In this document: piece after piece, positions 46,565 through 59,208 of the stretch
Position numbering within the stretch: position 1 is the stretch's first letter
How the letters are laid out: the number at the start of each line of letters is the position of its first letter
NCBI RefSeq assembly: GCF_003390865.1
Contig: NZ_QMEJ01000005.1
Span: 420,840-484,839, forward strand
Origin: Tropicimonas sp. IMCC34011
Lineage (GTDB): Bacteria > Pseudomonadota > Alphaproteobacteria > Rhodobacterales > Rhodobacteraceae
Length of the DNA: 64,000 nt
Direction: 5' to 3'
Program-made: the position numbers and the translations under genes
The notes under the pieces: generated by a model
Database searches by the model: none
Seen by the model: only the letters and a program-made list of their open reading frames with translations
Told to the model about the DNA's origin: nothing

Positions 46565-48250
46565 ATGATCTCTCGACTCTGCCTCGTCGCCGCCGCCGGG
46601 ATCGCGCTGATCCACGGCGCAGCCCGCGCCGATCAGGCCCTCGTTCTCGGCGCCCCGGAGCCGGCCCGCGCCGGTCTTTTCACCGGCAGCGGCATGCCCG
46701 ACGTGGCGCAGGGCCTGCGCGATGCGGGATTCACCGTAACGGCCGGAACCGGGGGGCGCGTGGAGGACATGCGCACCTCGCTGTCGGAAACGCTGACCGA
46801 GTTGGAGGACGGGGAGCGCCTCGTCATCCATCTGACGGGCCGATTCGTGCGTAGCGGACGGGAGAGCTGGATCCTCGCCGATCGCTACGACCTGCCGGCG
46901 CGCGGCAATCTCAACCTCGCGACGGTGGGGGGCGTGGGCCTCTCCCTCACCACGGTGCTGGAAATTGCCGGGCGCGTGCCGGGCGGCGCGGTGGTGGCGC
47001 TCGGCGTCGAGGAGGACGATCTCGATCTCGGACGCGGGCTTTCGGATGGGGTCAGGTTGGGCACCGTGCCGCAGGGCGTGACCGTCCTGCGCGGCGAGCC
47101 CGAAGACATGGCGCGATTCGTGGCGCGGGACCTGACCGAGCCGGGCCGCAGCCTCGCCGCGTCCATCGGGTCGGTGGAGGGCATCTCGGCGGACGGCTTC
47201 GTGTCGGACCGGCTGATCTTCCAGACCGAAGAGCGGCGGGAAGCGGATACCGAGACCGGCTCTTCGCAGGCCGAGATCGCCGCCGAGGTCGAGCGGGCGA
47301 TCTGGGAGGCTTCTCAGGAGCAGGACACGCTCGCGTCCTACCAGGGCTATATCGAACGCTATCCGCGCGGCACCTTCGCGACGCAGGCGCGATCCGCCAT
47401 CGAGGCCATCGAATCTGAGCCCAACCGGGATCAGCGTCTGCAGGAGGAGGCCCTCGGGCTGTCCCGCGACGAGCGCAGGCAGATCCAGCAGAGCCTGACC
47501 GTTCTCGATTACGAGCCCCGCGGGATCGACGGGATCTTCGGCCCGGGCACCCGCGGCGCGGTGAGCCGGTTCCAGCGGCAGAACGGCTTTCCGGAAACCG
47601 GCTATCTCGACCGGCGGCAGATCGAGCGACTGACGCTGCAATCCGAACGGCGGCAGGCCCGGAACGAGGCGGAGGCCGAGCGCCGTCGTCTCGAGGCGGA
47701 GCAGCAGGACCGCGCGACCTGGGACGCCACCGGCGCCGGCGGGGACGAGGCCGGGCTTCGCACCTATCTCGAGCGCTATCCCGACGGGCTCTATTCCGAT
47801 ATCGCTGAAGCGCGACTGGGCGCGATCGAGGAGAGCAAGCGGGCCGAAGCCGAGGAGCGCGACCGCGCCGCCTGGGATCAGGCGGCCGATACGGCGACGA
47901 TTCCCGCCTATCGCGCCTATCTCGAGACGTTCCCCGAGGGCGCGTTCAACGAGGAGGCGCGATCCCGGATCGCGGCGCTCGTCGAGGAAAGCAGCGACGG
48001 GCGGCGCGAGGCGGAGACTGCCGAGCAGGCCCTGCCGCTCAACCCGATCACCCGCTCCCTGGTCGAAAAGCGGCTGGACCAGCTCGGACTGGAGCCGGGT
48101 CAGCTCGACGGTCGGTTCGACGACGACACCCGCCGCGCCATCCGACGCTTCCAGCGCGATCGGGATATCGAGATCACGGGCTATCTGACCGAAGAGACGC
48201 TCGCCCGAATGCTGGCGGATGTGGGCCAGCTGTTCCTCGGCGGAAGATGA
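46565..48250 (+). CDS. Exported protein: degenerate caspase-like domain, repeats and two peptidoglycan-binding domains
   Basis: 561 residues with a signal peptide (MISRLCLVAAAGIALIHGAARAD). Order: a caspase/metacaspase-like fold at about residues 24-220; a W..Y..Y repeat (IWEASQEQDTLASYQGYIERYP); peptidoglycan-binding domain 1 (LDYEPRGIDGIFGPGTRGAV); two more copies of the repeat (YLERYPDGLYSDIAEARL, YLETFPEGAFNEEARSRI); and peptidoglycan-binding domain 2 (LGLEPGQLDGRFDDDTRRAI). In active relatives the His lies in an SGHG motif and the Cys in a DAC motif. Here these positions read HLTGRF and VVALGVEEDD, so peptidase activity is unlikely. ATG 46565 has GGGAGG. A periplasmic wall-bound scaffold is the likely role. 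Confidence 0.85.
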   Translation: MISRLCLVAAAGIALIHGAARADQALVLGAPEPARAGLFTGSGMPDVAQGLRDAGFTVTAGTGGRVEDMRTSLSETLTELEDGERLVIHLTGRFVRSGRESWILADRYDLPARGNLNLATVGGVGLSLTTVLEIAGRVPGGAVVALGVEEDDLDLGRGLSDGVRLGTVPQGVTVLRGEPEDMARFVARDLTEPGRSLAASIGSVEGISADGFVSDRLIFQTEERREADTETGSSQAEIAAEVERAIWEASQEQDTLASYQGYIERYPRGTFATQARSAIEAIESEPNRDQRLQEEALGLSRDERRQIQQSLTVLDYEPRGIDGIFGPGTRGAVSRFQRQNGFPETGYLDRRQIERLTLQSERRQARNEAEAERRRLEAEQQDRATWDATGAGGDEAGLRTYLERYPDGLYSDIAEARLGAIEESKRAEAEERDRAAWDQAADTATIPAYRAYLETFPEGAFNEEARSRIAALVEESSDGRREAETAEQALPLNPITRSLVEKRLDQLGLEPGQLDGRFDDDTRRAIRRFQRDRDIEITGYLTEETLARMLADVGQLFLGGR

Positions 48251-48438
48251 GGGGGAGGGCTTCGGCCTGATCCGGGCCGGCAGGAAGAGCGTCGGCCCGC
48301 TGCGGCCGGCGCGACCTTCCCCCGCCTCTCAAGGAGATCAGATGGGATCGTGGGCGAGGGAGGCGTCGGCGGGATCCACGCCGATCCGCGCCGGTCAGCC
48401 TTGCGGGCACACGCGACCTGGACGCGGGATTGATCAGA

Positions 48439-48480
48439 CAAAAAAAGAGGGCCGCTCCGGCGAGGGAGCGGCCCTTCTTT
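48439..48480 (-). terminator. Intrinsic terminator of rpmJ
   Basis: GGGCCGCTCC / GGAGCGGCCC stem with a 5-6 base loop, followed on the minus strand by a run of T (CTTTTTTT). It also has a short T-run on the plus strand, so it may act both ways. Confidence 0.85.
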
Positions 48481-48501
48481 GCACCAGACCGGTGCGCTCG
48501 A

Positions 48502-48627
48502 TCAGCCCTGGCGGGCCTTGAAGCGGCGCTGGGTCTTGTTGATGACGTAGACGCGGCCCTTGCGGCGCACGACACGGCAATCCCGGTGCCGGTTCTTCAG
48601 CGAGCGGAGCGAATTGCGGACCTTCAT
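48502..48627 (-). CDS. rpmJ: 50S ribosomal protein L36
   Basis: A 41-residue basic protein beginning [20 protein letters not shown] and ending RRFKARQG. The Cys in RHRDCRVV replaces the zinc-coordination pattern of the C+ form, so this is the zinc-independent (C-) L36 type. GAGGAGAGG is a strong ribosome-binding site. It is monocistronic between tRNA-Val and its terminator. Confidence 0.96.
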   Translation of the reverse strand: MKVRNSLRSLKNRHRDCRVVRRKGRVYVINKTQRRFKARQG

Positions 48628-48711
48628 CAGGACCTCTCCTCAAACTGCGGCGCCCTTGGTTGTGCGCGCCCGGTTGCGTTCATGGCCCCCGCGTGGCGGG
48701 CCGGCGAATAA

Positions 48712-48786
<75 letters not shown>

Positions 48787-48949
48787 GTGCCACAGCTCTT
48801 TTCCTTTGTCCCAAGCTTCCGTCGGAAGCAAAGGACGCGGGATCGGTGCCGCGTCGGTGGAGCGCTCTATAAAAGCATCGCGGAGGGGGTTCAAGGGGTT
48901 TCCGCACCGATAAAAAAACCGCATCATCTTCTGACAAGGGGAGAGGATC

Positions 48950-49816
48950 ATGACGCAGGCGCCGTTCCGGATCGAACGTCCGACGAGAGCGACCACGGCC
49001 ACCATTTTCGCCTCTCCCCATAGCGGGCGGGATTACCCGCCGTCGTTCCTGCGCCGGGTGATTCTCGACGAGCTGTCGGTTCGCTCCTCGGAGGACGCTT
49101 TCATGGACGAACTCGTGAGCGCCGCACCGTCCTGCGGCGCGACCCTGATCGCGGCCAATGTGCCGCGGGCCTACATCGATCTCAATCGCGGTCCGGACGA
49201 ACTCGATCCCGGGGTGGTGCAGAACGTTCGCGGATCCGGAAACAATCCGCGGATCGGTTCGGGCCTGGGCGTGATTCCCCGCGTCGTCTCGAACGGGCGG
49301 GCGATCTATAGCGGCAAGATCGAACTGGCCGAGGCGAAGGCGCGTATCGCCGATTTCTGGCAGCCCTACCACGCCGCACTGGCCGCCGAGATCGAAAGCG
49401 CGAAGCGCGCGCACGGGATCGCGATCCTGTTCGACATGCACTCGATGCCGCACGAGGCGATCGATGCAGGGCTGCGCGCGGGCGGGCGTCCGCCGCAGGT
49501 CGTGCTCGGGAACCGCTTCGGCGCGGCCTGCGGCGGCGATATCATGCAGCGGATCGAGGCCATCTTCCGGAAAGAGGGGTTTCGGGTCGCGCTCAACGTC
49601 CCGTTCGCCGGTGCTTATGTGACGCAGCAATACGGGCGACCCGCGCGCAACCAGCATGCCGTGCAGATCGAGATCGACCGCAGTCTCTACATGGACGAGG
49701 CTCGGATCGAGAAAGGGCCGGAGTTCGACGCCTTTCGCGAGCGGATGTCTGGAATCGTCCGCAAGCTCGCCGATCTCGGCCGGCCGGCTCAATCCGTTTC
49801 GCTGGCCGCGGAGTAG
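48950..49816 (+). CDS. N-formylglutamate amidohydrolase family protein
   Basis: A 288-residue zinc hydrolase of the FGase family. The N-terminal stretch IFASPHSGRDYPPSFL with its His, and FDMHSMPH in the middle, carry the probable metal ligands. RPARNQHAVQIEIDRSLYM near the C-terminus is the family's closing motif. Known members hydrolyse N-formylglutamate in histidine breakdown; no other hut gene is nearby, so another formyl- or acylamino acid is possible. RBS GGGGAGAGG. Confidence 0.88.
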   Translation: MTQAPFRIERPTRATTATIFASPHSGRDYPPSFLRRVILDELSVRSSEDAFMDELVSAAPSCGATLIAANVPRAYIDLNRGPDELDPGVVQNVRGSGNNPRIGSGLGVIPRVVSNGRAIYSGKIELAEAKARIADFWQPYHAALAAEIESAKRAHGIAILFDMHSMPHEAIDAGLRAGGRPPQVVLGNRFGAACGGDIMQRIEAIFRKEGFRVALNVPFAGAYVTQQYGRPARNQHAVQIEIDRSLYMDEARIEKGPEFDAFRERMSGIVRKLADLGRPAQSVSLAAE

Positions 49817-49819
49817 CCG

Positions 49820-51079
49820 TCAGCGCAGGGCACGGCCCTTGAGGATCGCGCCTTCCCCGAACCGACCGCGAATCGCATCGGTGGCGCGCTCCGCCCGGGC
49901 GCGGGCGGCGGCATCCGGGTCGAGCAGGTCGCCGAACTCCGTGCCGCCCTTTTCCTCGGACAGATCCGAGATGCCGACGCCGATCAGGCGGAACGGGCCG
50001 GGGTCGTCGGTCTGGTCCAGAAGGCCGCGCGCAGCGCGGTAGAGCCGGTCCGCGATCTGGGTGGGATGGTCGAGGGAGACCCGGCGGGTGACGAGCTTGT
50101 GGCTCGCCCGCTTGAGCTTGAGGGTCACCACGCGCCCGGCGAGCCCCTTGGCCTTGGCGCGGTCGCACACCTTCTCCGACAGGCGCCAGAGATGCCCGTC
50201 GAGAAGGTCGCGGTCAGCCGTGTCCTCGCCGAACGTGGTCTCGTTGGAGATCGACTTGGCCTGGCGGTCCTGCGTCACCCGCCGGGCATCGACGCCGCGG
50301 CAGAGGTGATAGAGGCGCTCGCCGGACGAGCCGAACCGGTGGCTCAGGTCCTTGCGATCCCAGCGCTGAAGATCCGCGAACGTCCTGATGCCGGCCTTCT
50401 CGAGGCTCGACTGCGCCGCCTGACCGACGCCCCAGATCCGGGAGACCGGCATCGGCGCCAGCATGTCGAGGGTCTCGGCCTTCCCGATGACCGAGAAGCC
50501 GCGGGGCTTGTCCAGTTCGCTTGCCAGTTTGGCAAGGAACTTGTTGTGCGACAGCCCGATGGAGCCGGAGAGACCGAGCTCGTCTTCCATCCGCTTCAGG
50601 AGGCGCGCGAGGAGAAGGGCGGGCGGTGCACCATGCAGGCGCTCGGTTCCGGTCAGGTCGAGGAACGCCTCGTCGAGGGACAGGGGTTCGATCGCCGGGG
50701 TCATGTCGTCCATCATCGCGCGGATCGCGCGGGACGCTTCGACATAAGCCGCCCCTCGGGGCTTCACGATGACGGCGTCCGGGCAGAGCTTCAGCGCCTT
50801 GAACATCGGCATTGCCGACCTGACGCCGTAGATCCGGGCGATGTAGCAGCACGTCGAGACGACGCCGCGCCTGCCGCCGCCGACGATGACGGGCTTGTCG
50901 CGCAAGGAGGGATCGTCCCGCTTCTCGACCGATGCATAGAAAGCGTCGCAGTCCATGTGCGCTATGCCGAGCGTGAAGAGCTCCGGATGCGACAAAAGAC
51001 GCCGGCCCCGACAGACGGGGCAGCGTAGGCCCGGTGCGTCGGGCCAGTGGGACAGGCAATCTCTGCAGAGGGCGGGCAT
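49820..51079 (-). CDS. dinB: DNA polymerase IV (Y family) with N-terminal zinc ribbon
   Basis: A 419-residue translesion polymerase. The palm has AHMDCDAFYASVE and SLDEAFLDLT (metal-binding Asp/Glu), followed by the finger region, an HhH motif near MPVSRIWGVGQAAQ and a little-finger domain. The first 30 residues (CRDCLSHWPDAPGLRCPVC) form a CxxC...CxxC zinc ribbon not found in E. coli DinB. No beta-clamp motif could be fixed at the C-terminus. It lies convergent to the amidohydrolase with 3 bases between stops. Confidence 0.94.
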   Translation of the reverse strand: MPALCRDCLSHWPDAPGLRCPVCRGRRLLSHPELFTLGIAHMDCDAFYASVEKRDDPSLRDKPVIVGGGRRGVVSTCCYIARIYGVRSAMPMFKALKLCPDAVIVKPRGAAYVEASRAIRAMMDDMTPAIEPLSLDEAFLDLTGTERLHGAPPALLLARLLKRMEDELGLSGSIGLSHNKFLAKLASELDKPRGFSVIGKAETLDMLAPMPVSRIWGVGQAAQSSLEKAGIRTFADLQRWDRKDLSHRFGSSGERLYHLCRGVDARRVTQDRQAKSISNETTFGEDTADRDLLDGHLWRLSEKVCDRAKAKGLAGRVVTLKLKRASHKLVTRRVSLDHPTQIADRLYRAARGLLDQTDDPGPFRLIGVGISDLSEEKGGTEFGDLLDPDAAARARAERATDAIRGRFGEGAILKGRALR

Positions 51080-51152
51080 GGCCAGTCCAATCTAGGCGAT
51101 CGGGCCGGACGATGCGAGCGGCCGCGCGTGGATGCCGCGCGGCCCAAGTGCG

Positions 51153-51545
51153 TCAGGCGGCCAGCGGCGCCTGCGTCTCGACGTGAACCCGCGTATGTGC
51201 GCGTTGGTCGAGCGCTGCCATCAGCGCGGCTTCGCGCGCGATGTCGTCCCGGAGGCTCTCGCTCCGGGCAGGAACGTTCACACGGCGGTGGACGACCTGA
51301 GGGCGGGCATCGGCGGTATCGCGGACGATGAGACGGACCATTGCCTCGACGCGGCCGAAGTCGCGATCACGGCGGGCATGGACGATATGAGTGGACAGGA
51401 CGGTCATGGCGTTGCTCCCCATGGTACCGGCGTTTTTCAGGGCCGGAGTAGATGTTGCGGCAGCGGAAGAGGCCTCGGCCTCGGCGATGTGCGACTTGCG
51501 CTCCCCCAGGAGCACGCCGGTGCGCGGTCTGTTATTGAGGGTCAT
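51153..51545 (-). CDS. Hypothetical protein upstream of dinB
   Basis: A 130-residue soluble protein; no family recognised. The N-terminal half is low-complexity (EAEASSAAATSTPALKNAG), and the C-terminal half contains the segment FGRVEAMVRLIVRDTADARP and a helical end. It lies just upstream of dinB on the same strand with a 73-base gap, so co-transcription with a damage-response polymerase is possible. ATG 51545 is used; a GTG at 51548 precedes it. Confidence 0.6.
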   Translation of the reverse strand: MTLNNRPRTGVLLGERKSHIAEAEASSAAATSTPALKNAGTMGSNAMTVLSTHIVHARRDRDFGRVEAMVRLIVRDTADARPQVVHRRVNVPARSESLRDDIAREAALMAALDQRAHTRVHVETQAPLAA

Positions 51546-51750
51546 CACTGTCCTGCTCGCTTCTCTTTATTGGTGGCCGGGACGTCTGTCGGTCGCCGTG
51601 CCATGTTCTGTGGATAACTACTCCGACGACTCCCGAAAGTTCCGCGCGCCCCCGTTTTTCCGTTCTGCAGGGCCTTGCGCGATGATGCGGAACCCCGCAC
51701 GAACGGGTTACGTTTGCCGCGCATAGCCACGAGAGTTTCCGGAGATTGAC

Positions 51751-52371
51751 ATGAGCACCACGATTACTGCCCGCCGCGACCGCAAGGCCATGACCCTCAT
51801 GATCCCTCTGGCGGTCCTCTCCGTGGGCGTCGTGGTCATCCTCGCCATTCTCCTGGCGTGGTCCGGCAGGGAGGTCGACGGCGCGGCCGCTCCCGGAGAG
51901 GCGCCGAACAACGAGGTTGCCGTGGAGCCGACCGGGGCCGGAACGGCGCCGGAAGGCGTGGTCGATGAGGCCGGGGCAGGGCTCTCCGATGAAACGGGCT
52001 CCGACATGATCGAAGGCGCCGCCGGTGCCGCCTCGAGCGCCGAAGGCGAGGAGATGATGAACGAGACGGGGGCGGACGTCGAGGACGGCGCCGCCACTGA
52101 AGAGGGGGCAGCTGATGAGGGCGCTGCGCTCGAGCCCGCGTCCGAGCAGGAGCAGGGCGACGTTGCCCCGGCCGGCGAGGAGCAACCCGCGACCGTGACC
52201 CAGCCCACCGCGACGGTTGGCACGACCGAAACGCCCGAGGGTGAAGAGGGCGCCGAGGAAAGCTCCGGCATGGATCTCGAAGAGGTCGATGATCCCGACA
52301 CGGACACCGAGTTCACACCGACGCCCTCCGGCCCCGAAGGCCGCGACGGCGAGACGATCCTCCAGCAGTAA
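51751..52371 (+). CDS. Acidic single-pass membrane protein
   Basis: A 206-residue protein with a basic start (MSTTITARRDRKAMTLM), one helix (IPLAVLSVGVVVILAILLAW) and then about 165 residues rich in Glu, Asp, Ala and Gly. This composition suggests a disordered periplasmic tail. No family recognised. The RBS is CCGGAGATTGAC and a terminator follows, so it is a single-gene unit ahead of clpB. Confidence 0.7.
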   Translation: MSTTITARRDRKAMTLMIPLAVLSVGVVVILAILLAWSGREVDGAAAPGEAPNNEVAVEPTGAGTAPEGVVDEAGAGLSDETGSDMIEGAAGAASSAEGEEMMNETGADVEDGAATEEGAADEGAALEPASEQEQGDVAPAGEEQPATVTQPTATVGTTETPEGEEGAEESSGMDLEEVDDPDTDTEFTPTPSGPEGRDGETILQQ

Positions 52372-52393
52372 AGGCCTCCGGGCCGGCCTTGCG

Positions 52394-52425
52394 AAAAGCG
52401 TCCGCTCCGGCGGGCGCTTTTTTTG
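52394..52425 (+). terminator. Intrinsic terminator before clpB
   Basis: AAAAGCGTCCGC pairs with GCGGGCGCTTTTTTT around a TCCG loop: a strong hairpin with a 7-T tract. It ends the acidic membrane protein gene, so clpB has its own promoter. Confidence 0.85.
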
Positions 52426-52446
52426 TTCGAAGCGCCCGTGGAGGGG

Positions 52447-52475
52447 GTTGCATATGAGCAACAGTGCTTCCATCT
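52447..52475 (+). promoter_or_regulatory. Possible heat-shock (RpoH) promoter of clpB
   Basis: GTTGCA at 52447-52452 and TTCCATCT at 52468-52475 are 15 bases apart, resembling the CTTGAA and CCCCATnT elements of sigma-32 promoters, about 90 bases before the clpB start. The match is partial. Confidence 0.35.
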
Positions 52476-52561
52476 GATGATCAAGGCCCGGTGCCGGAGG
52501 CTCGCCGCAAGACGGGAGCATTCACCAGCCGGGTGCTTGAATACAAAGGAGAATACGACCG

Positions 52562-55177
<2,616 letters not shown>

Positions 55178-55200
55178 GGCTGCTCGAAGAGAGCAAGACG

Positions 55201-55227
55201 GGGCGCGGTTTCGGCCGCGCCCTTTTT
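55201..55227 (+). terminator. Intrinsic terminator of clpB
   Basis: Perfect 8-bp stem GGGCGCGG / CCGCGCCC with a 6-base loop and five T residues. Confidence 0.85.
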
Positions 55228-55309
55228 CGTGCGGGGGGAGGGGCCGGGCCCCGTGGGGCGGAAGGCCGAGGAAAGCAGTCGGCCACGGCTGGCCTGAGCC
55301 GAAGCGAGA

Positions 55310-56650
55310 TCAGATGACGCTGCGCAAGAAGGAATAGAATCGGCTATCGTTGATGCGGCTCCAGTTGATCCGCATTCCCGGGGCATACGGTCCTTCGCCC
55401 GTGCGAAAGAGGCGGCCGGGCGCCAGGAAGATGCCCTGCGCCGCCGCCTGCCGGGCCAGCTCCAGATCGTCCGTATCCTCCGGCAGCGTAACCCAGCCAT
55501 AGAGCCCCCCATCGGGCGGCGCGAATAGCTGGAATCCCAACTCCGCAAGCCGCTCCACCCCCTCGTCCCGGTTCGCACTAAGTCGCTTGGCCATGCGGGT
55601 CCGTATTTTCTCATGCCGCCTGCTGCGGATGACATCGACGATGGCGCGCTCGGTATGGCTGGAGCTGTTTACGGCGAGGATCATCTTCAGTTCAGCGAGA
55701 CTGGCGGCGATTTCCGCCTTGGCGATGACGAACCCTGACCGGAACGAGGGCGATAGCGTCTTCGAAAAGGTGCCGATCTGGATCACCCGCTCGAAGAGGT
55801 CGAGCTGCGCCAGACGCGTGCCGCCCACCCCCGGCAAATCGATGAAGGGATCGTCGTCGATCACCAGCATGTCCTTCCGGTCCGCGACCTGAAGGATCGC
55901 GTGAGCGGTGGGCAAATCGATGGAGCAGCCGGTTGGGTTCTGGGCCAACGACTGGGTAAAGAAGATCCGCGCCCGATGCTGGGTGGCCAAGTCCTGAAGC
56001 GCCTCCGGATCAGGGCCGCGCGGGGTGCGCGGGACGCCGATGACGTTCACCCCCGCAAGTCGCAACTTGGCGAAGAGAGGGTAGTAACCGGGATCGTCCG
56101 CAAGGACCGTATCGCCCTCACGGGCAAAACGGCGGATGACCAGATCGAGCGCATGGTTCGCTCCGAATGTGGTGACAATCTGCGCCGGACCGACCTCGAT
56201 CCCGGAAGAAAGCTGAGCCGCCGCGATGCACTCCCGCAGGGAAAGAAGCCCATGCGGCGTACCATAGCCCCCTTCGCCCGTCGGCAGGGTCACGCCGGGA
56301 ACGGAGCTCAGAAGCCAGGTTTCAGGTGGCCGCCCGTCCCCCACCAGCACCGTATAGGGTCGATCGAGCTGGGCATGGAGGAGCGAAACGATGTCACTGG
56401 CTTCCCGCAAGTTCGCGGGCTCCGCGTCCTTCGACGAGAGCTGCGCGACGAAGAAACCGGCGCCCTGCCGCGAGGTGGCGAGGCCATGCGCAACGAGCCT
56501 GTCATAGACGGTCACCATGATGTTCTTCGAGACGCCGTATTGCTGACAGGACTGCCGAAGAGACATCAGGCGCGTGCCTTCGGCGAGATCGCCAGAGGTG
56601 ATCCGCTGCTTGAGCGCGTGGAAAATGCGGTCTGTCTTCGTCTGGGCCAT
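55310..56650 (-). CDS. MocR/GntR-type regulator with aminotransferase-like domain
   Basis: 446 residues. A winged-helix GntR domain (about 1-70; RLMSLRQSCQQYGVSKNIMV is the recognition helix region) is fused to a fold-type I PLP domain. The PLP features are intact: NPTG at 238-241, an Asp-rich strand MLVIDDDPF around 261-269, Lys297 in IGTFSKTLS, and the C-terminal substrate Arg in GMRINWSRI. MocR proteins (PdxR, GabR, TauR) sense PLP adducts of amines. It diverges from the HMG-CoA reductase gene with a 114-base shared region, so it most likely controls the cluster and itself. Confidence 0.86.
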   Translation of the reverse strand: MAQTKTDRIFHALKQRITSGDLAEGTRLMSLRQSCQQYGVSKNIMVTVYDRLVAHGLATSRQGAGFFVAQLSSKDAEPANLREASDIVSLLHAQLDRPYTVLVGDGRPPETWLLSSVPGVTLPTGEGGYGTPHGLLSLRECIAAAQLSSGIEVGPAQIVTTFGANHALDLVIRRFAREGDTVLADDPGYYPLFAKLRLAGVNVIGVPRTPRGPDPEALQDLATQHRARIFFTQSLAQNPTGCSIDLPTAHAILQVADRKDMLVIDDDPFIDLPGVGGTRLAQLDLFERVIQIGTFSKTLSPSFRSGFVIAKAEIAASLAELKMILAVNSSSHTERAIVDVIRSRRHEKIRTRMAKRLSANRDEGVERLAELGFQLFAPPDGGLYGWVTLPEDTDDLELARQAAAQGIFLAPGRLFRTGEGPYAPGMRINWSRINDSRFYSFLRSVI

Positions 56651-56676
56651 GTCGGGAGTGTCTCTACTACACTATG

Positions 56677-56710
56677 GGTACAGTACAGGTTCAATTTCAC
56701 TATCTGTACC
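56677..56710. promoter_or_regulatory. Inverted repeat: likely operator of the MocR regulator
   Basis: GGTACAG at 56677-56683 and CTGTACC at 56704-56710 form a perfect 7-bp inverted repeat with a 20-base spacer. The left arm is continued as GTACAGTACAG, giving an overlapping direct repeat. It lies in the middle of the divergent region between the regulator and mvaA. Mixed direct and inverted repeats are usual for MocR operators. Confidence 0.55.
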
Positions 56711-56764
56711 AATACAAGATCCCCAACCTCGGCGATGGTGCCCGCCGGATGAGGAGAGCATGAC

Positions 56765-58081
<1,317 letters not shown>

Positions 58082-58104
58082 AGATGACATCAGGGAGGAA
58101 CACC

Positions 58105-59139
58105 ATGTCCAATTCGACCCGGCGCAGCATCCTGCGCCTCGGAGCTGCCGGTCTGGCCGCTCCCGCCATCGTCGCTGCCACCTCCGTCCGTGCCCAGGGC
58201 ACGACGAGCTGGCGCATGCAGGCGCTCTGGGGCGGCGGCACCACGCCGATGCTCTACGAGGAAAAGTTCTGCGAGCGCGTGGCGGAGCTGACCGGGGGCA
58301 CACTCGAGATCACCCCCTTCGCGGGCGGTCAGATCGTGCCATCGGCGCAAGCCTTCGATGCGGTTCGCGGCGGCGCCTTTCAGATGATGAAGACCTTCGA
58401 CGGCTACACCGCCGGCAAGATCCCGGCGCATGGCTTCTCGTCCACCGTTCCCTTCGGCTTCCCCGACGCGGACCAGTACGAGGCGTGGTTCTACGAGCGG
58501 GACGGCATGGAGCTGGCCCGGGAAAGCTACGCCCCGGCCGGGCTGACCTATGTCGCCCCGACCGTCTACGGCGAGGAGCCGATCCACTCGCGGGTGCCGA
58601 TCTCCAGCATCGCGGATCTGAACGGCCTGAAAGGCCGCTTCGTCGGCCTCGCCTCTGCCGTGATGGGCGACTTCGGCGTCTCCGTCTCGCCCCTACCGAC
58701 GTCGGAGGTGTATTCCGCGCTCGACAAGGGCCTCATCGACATCGCCGATCGCGGCGACATCAAGGCGAACTACGAGGAAGGCCTCCACGAGGTCGCCAAG
58801 TACCTCGTCCTGCCGGGCTTCCATCAGCCCACCACAGCGACCTCCTATGTTGCCAACACGCGAGCCTATGATGCGCTCGACGACCAGCAGAGGGCGGCGC
58901 TCGCCGTCGCGGCGCGGGAAGTCTCGGGCGCCCTGAGGCAGAACATTCTTGTCGCGAACGGCGAATACCTGGCCAAGTTCCGGGAAGCCGGTGTCGAAAT
59001 CATCGACCTCGACCCGCAGGACATTGCGGACAACCGCGGCAAGGCGGTCGAAAGCTGGAAAAAGAACGCGACGGACGATCTGGCAACCCGGATGATGGAG
59101 TCGCAGATCGCGCTGATGGAAGAACTGCGCCTTCTCTGA
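58105..59139 (+). CDS. TRAP transporter substrate-binding protein (DctP family)
   Basis: A 344-residue periplasmic protein with a twin-arginine-type signal (STRRSILRLGAAGLAAPA) that ends near VRAQG, and a DctP fold. A conserved Arg in LNGLKGRFVGLA is in the position that usually binds the ligand carboxylate. ATG 58105 has AGGGAGGAAC upstream, better than the in-frame start 21 bases before it. By context the ligand is mevalonate or a related branched hydroxy acid; sequence alone cannot prove this. Confidence 0.9.
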   Translation: MSNSTRRSILRLGAAGLAAPAIVAATSVRAQGTTSWRMQALWGGGTTPMLYEEKFCERVAELTGGTLEITPFAGGQIVPSAQAFDAVRGGAFQMMKTFDGYTAGKIPAHGFSSTVPFGFPDADQYEAWFYERDGMELARESYAPAGLTYVAPTVYGEEPIHSRVPISSIADLNGLKGRFVGLASAVMGDFGVSVSPLPTSEVYSALDKGLIDIADRGDIKANYEEGLHEVAKYLVLPGFHQPTTATSYVANTRAYDALDDQQRAALAVAAREVSGALRQNILVANGEYLAKFREAGVEIIDLDPQDIADNRGKAVESWKKNATDDLATRMMESQIALMEELRLL

Positions 59140-59208
59140 CAATCCCTCGTCAGTTCCCGGCCCTGTCGCATCGCGGCAGGGCCGACCGCGATTTTGCCGG
59201 AGATCACC

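Noticed and set aside
48950..49816. Histidine utilisation locus
   Set aside because: Only one N-formylglutamate amidohydrolase-like gene; no hutH, hutU or hutI in the window.
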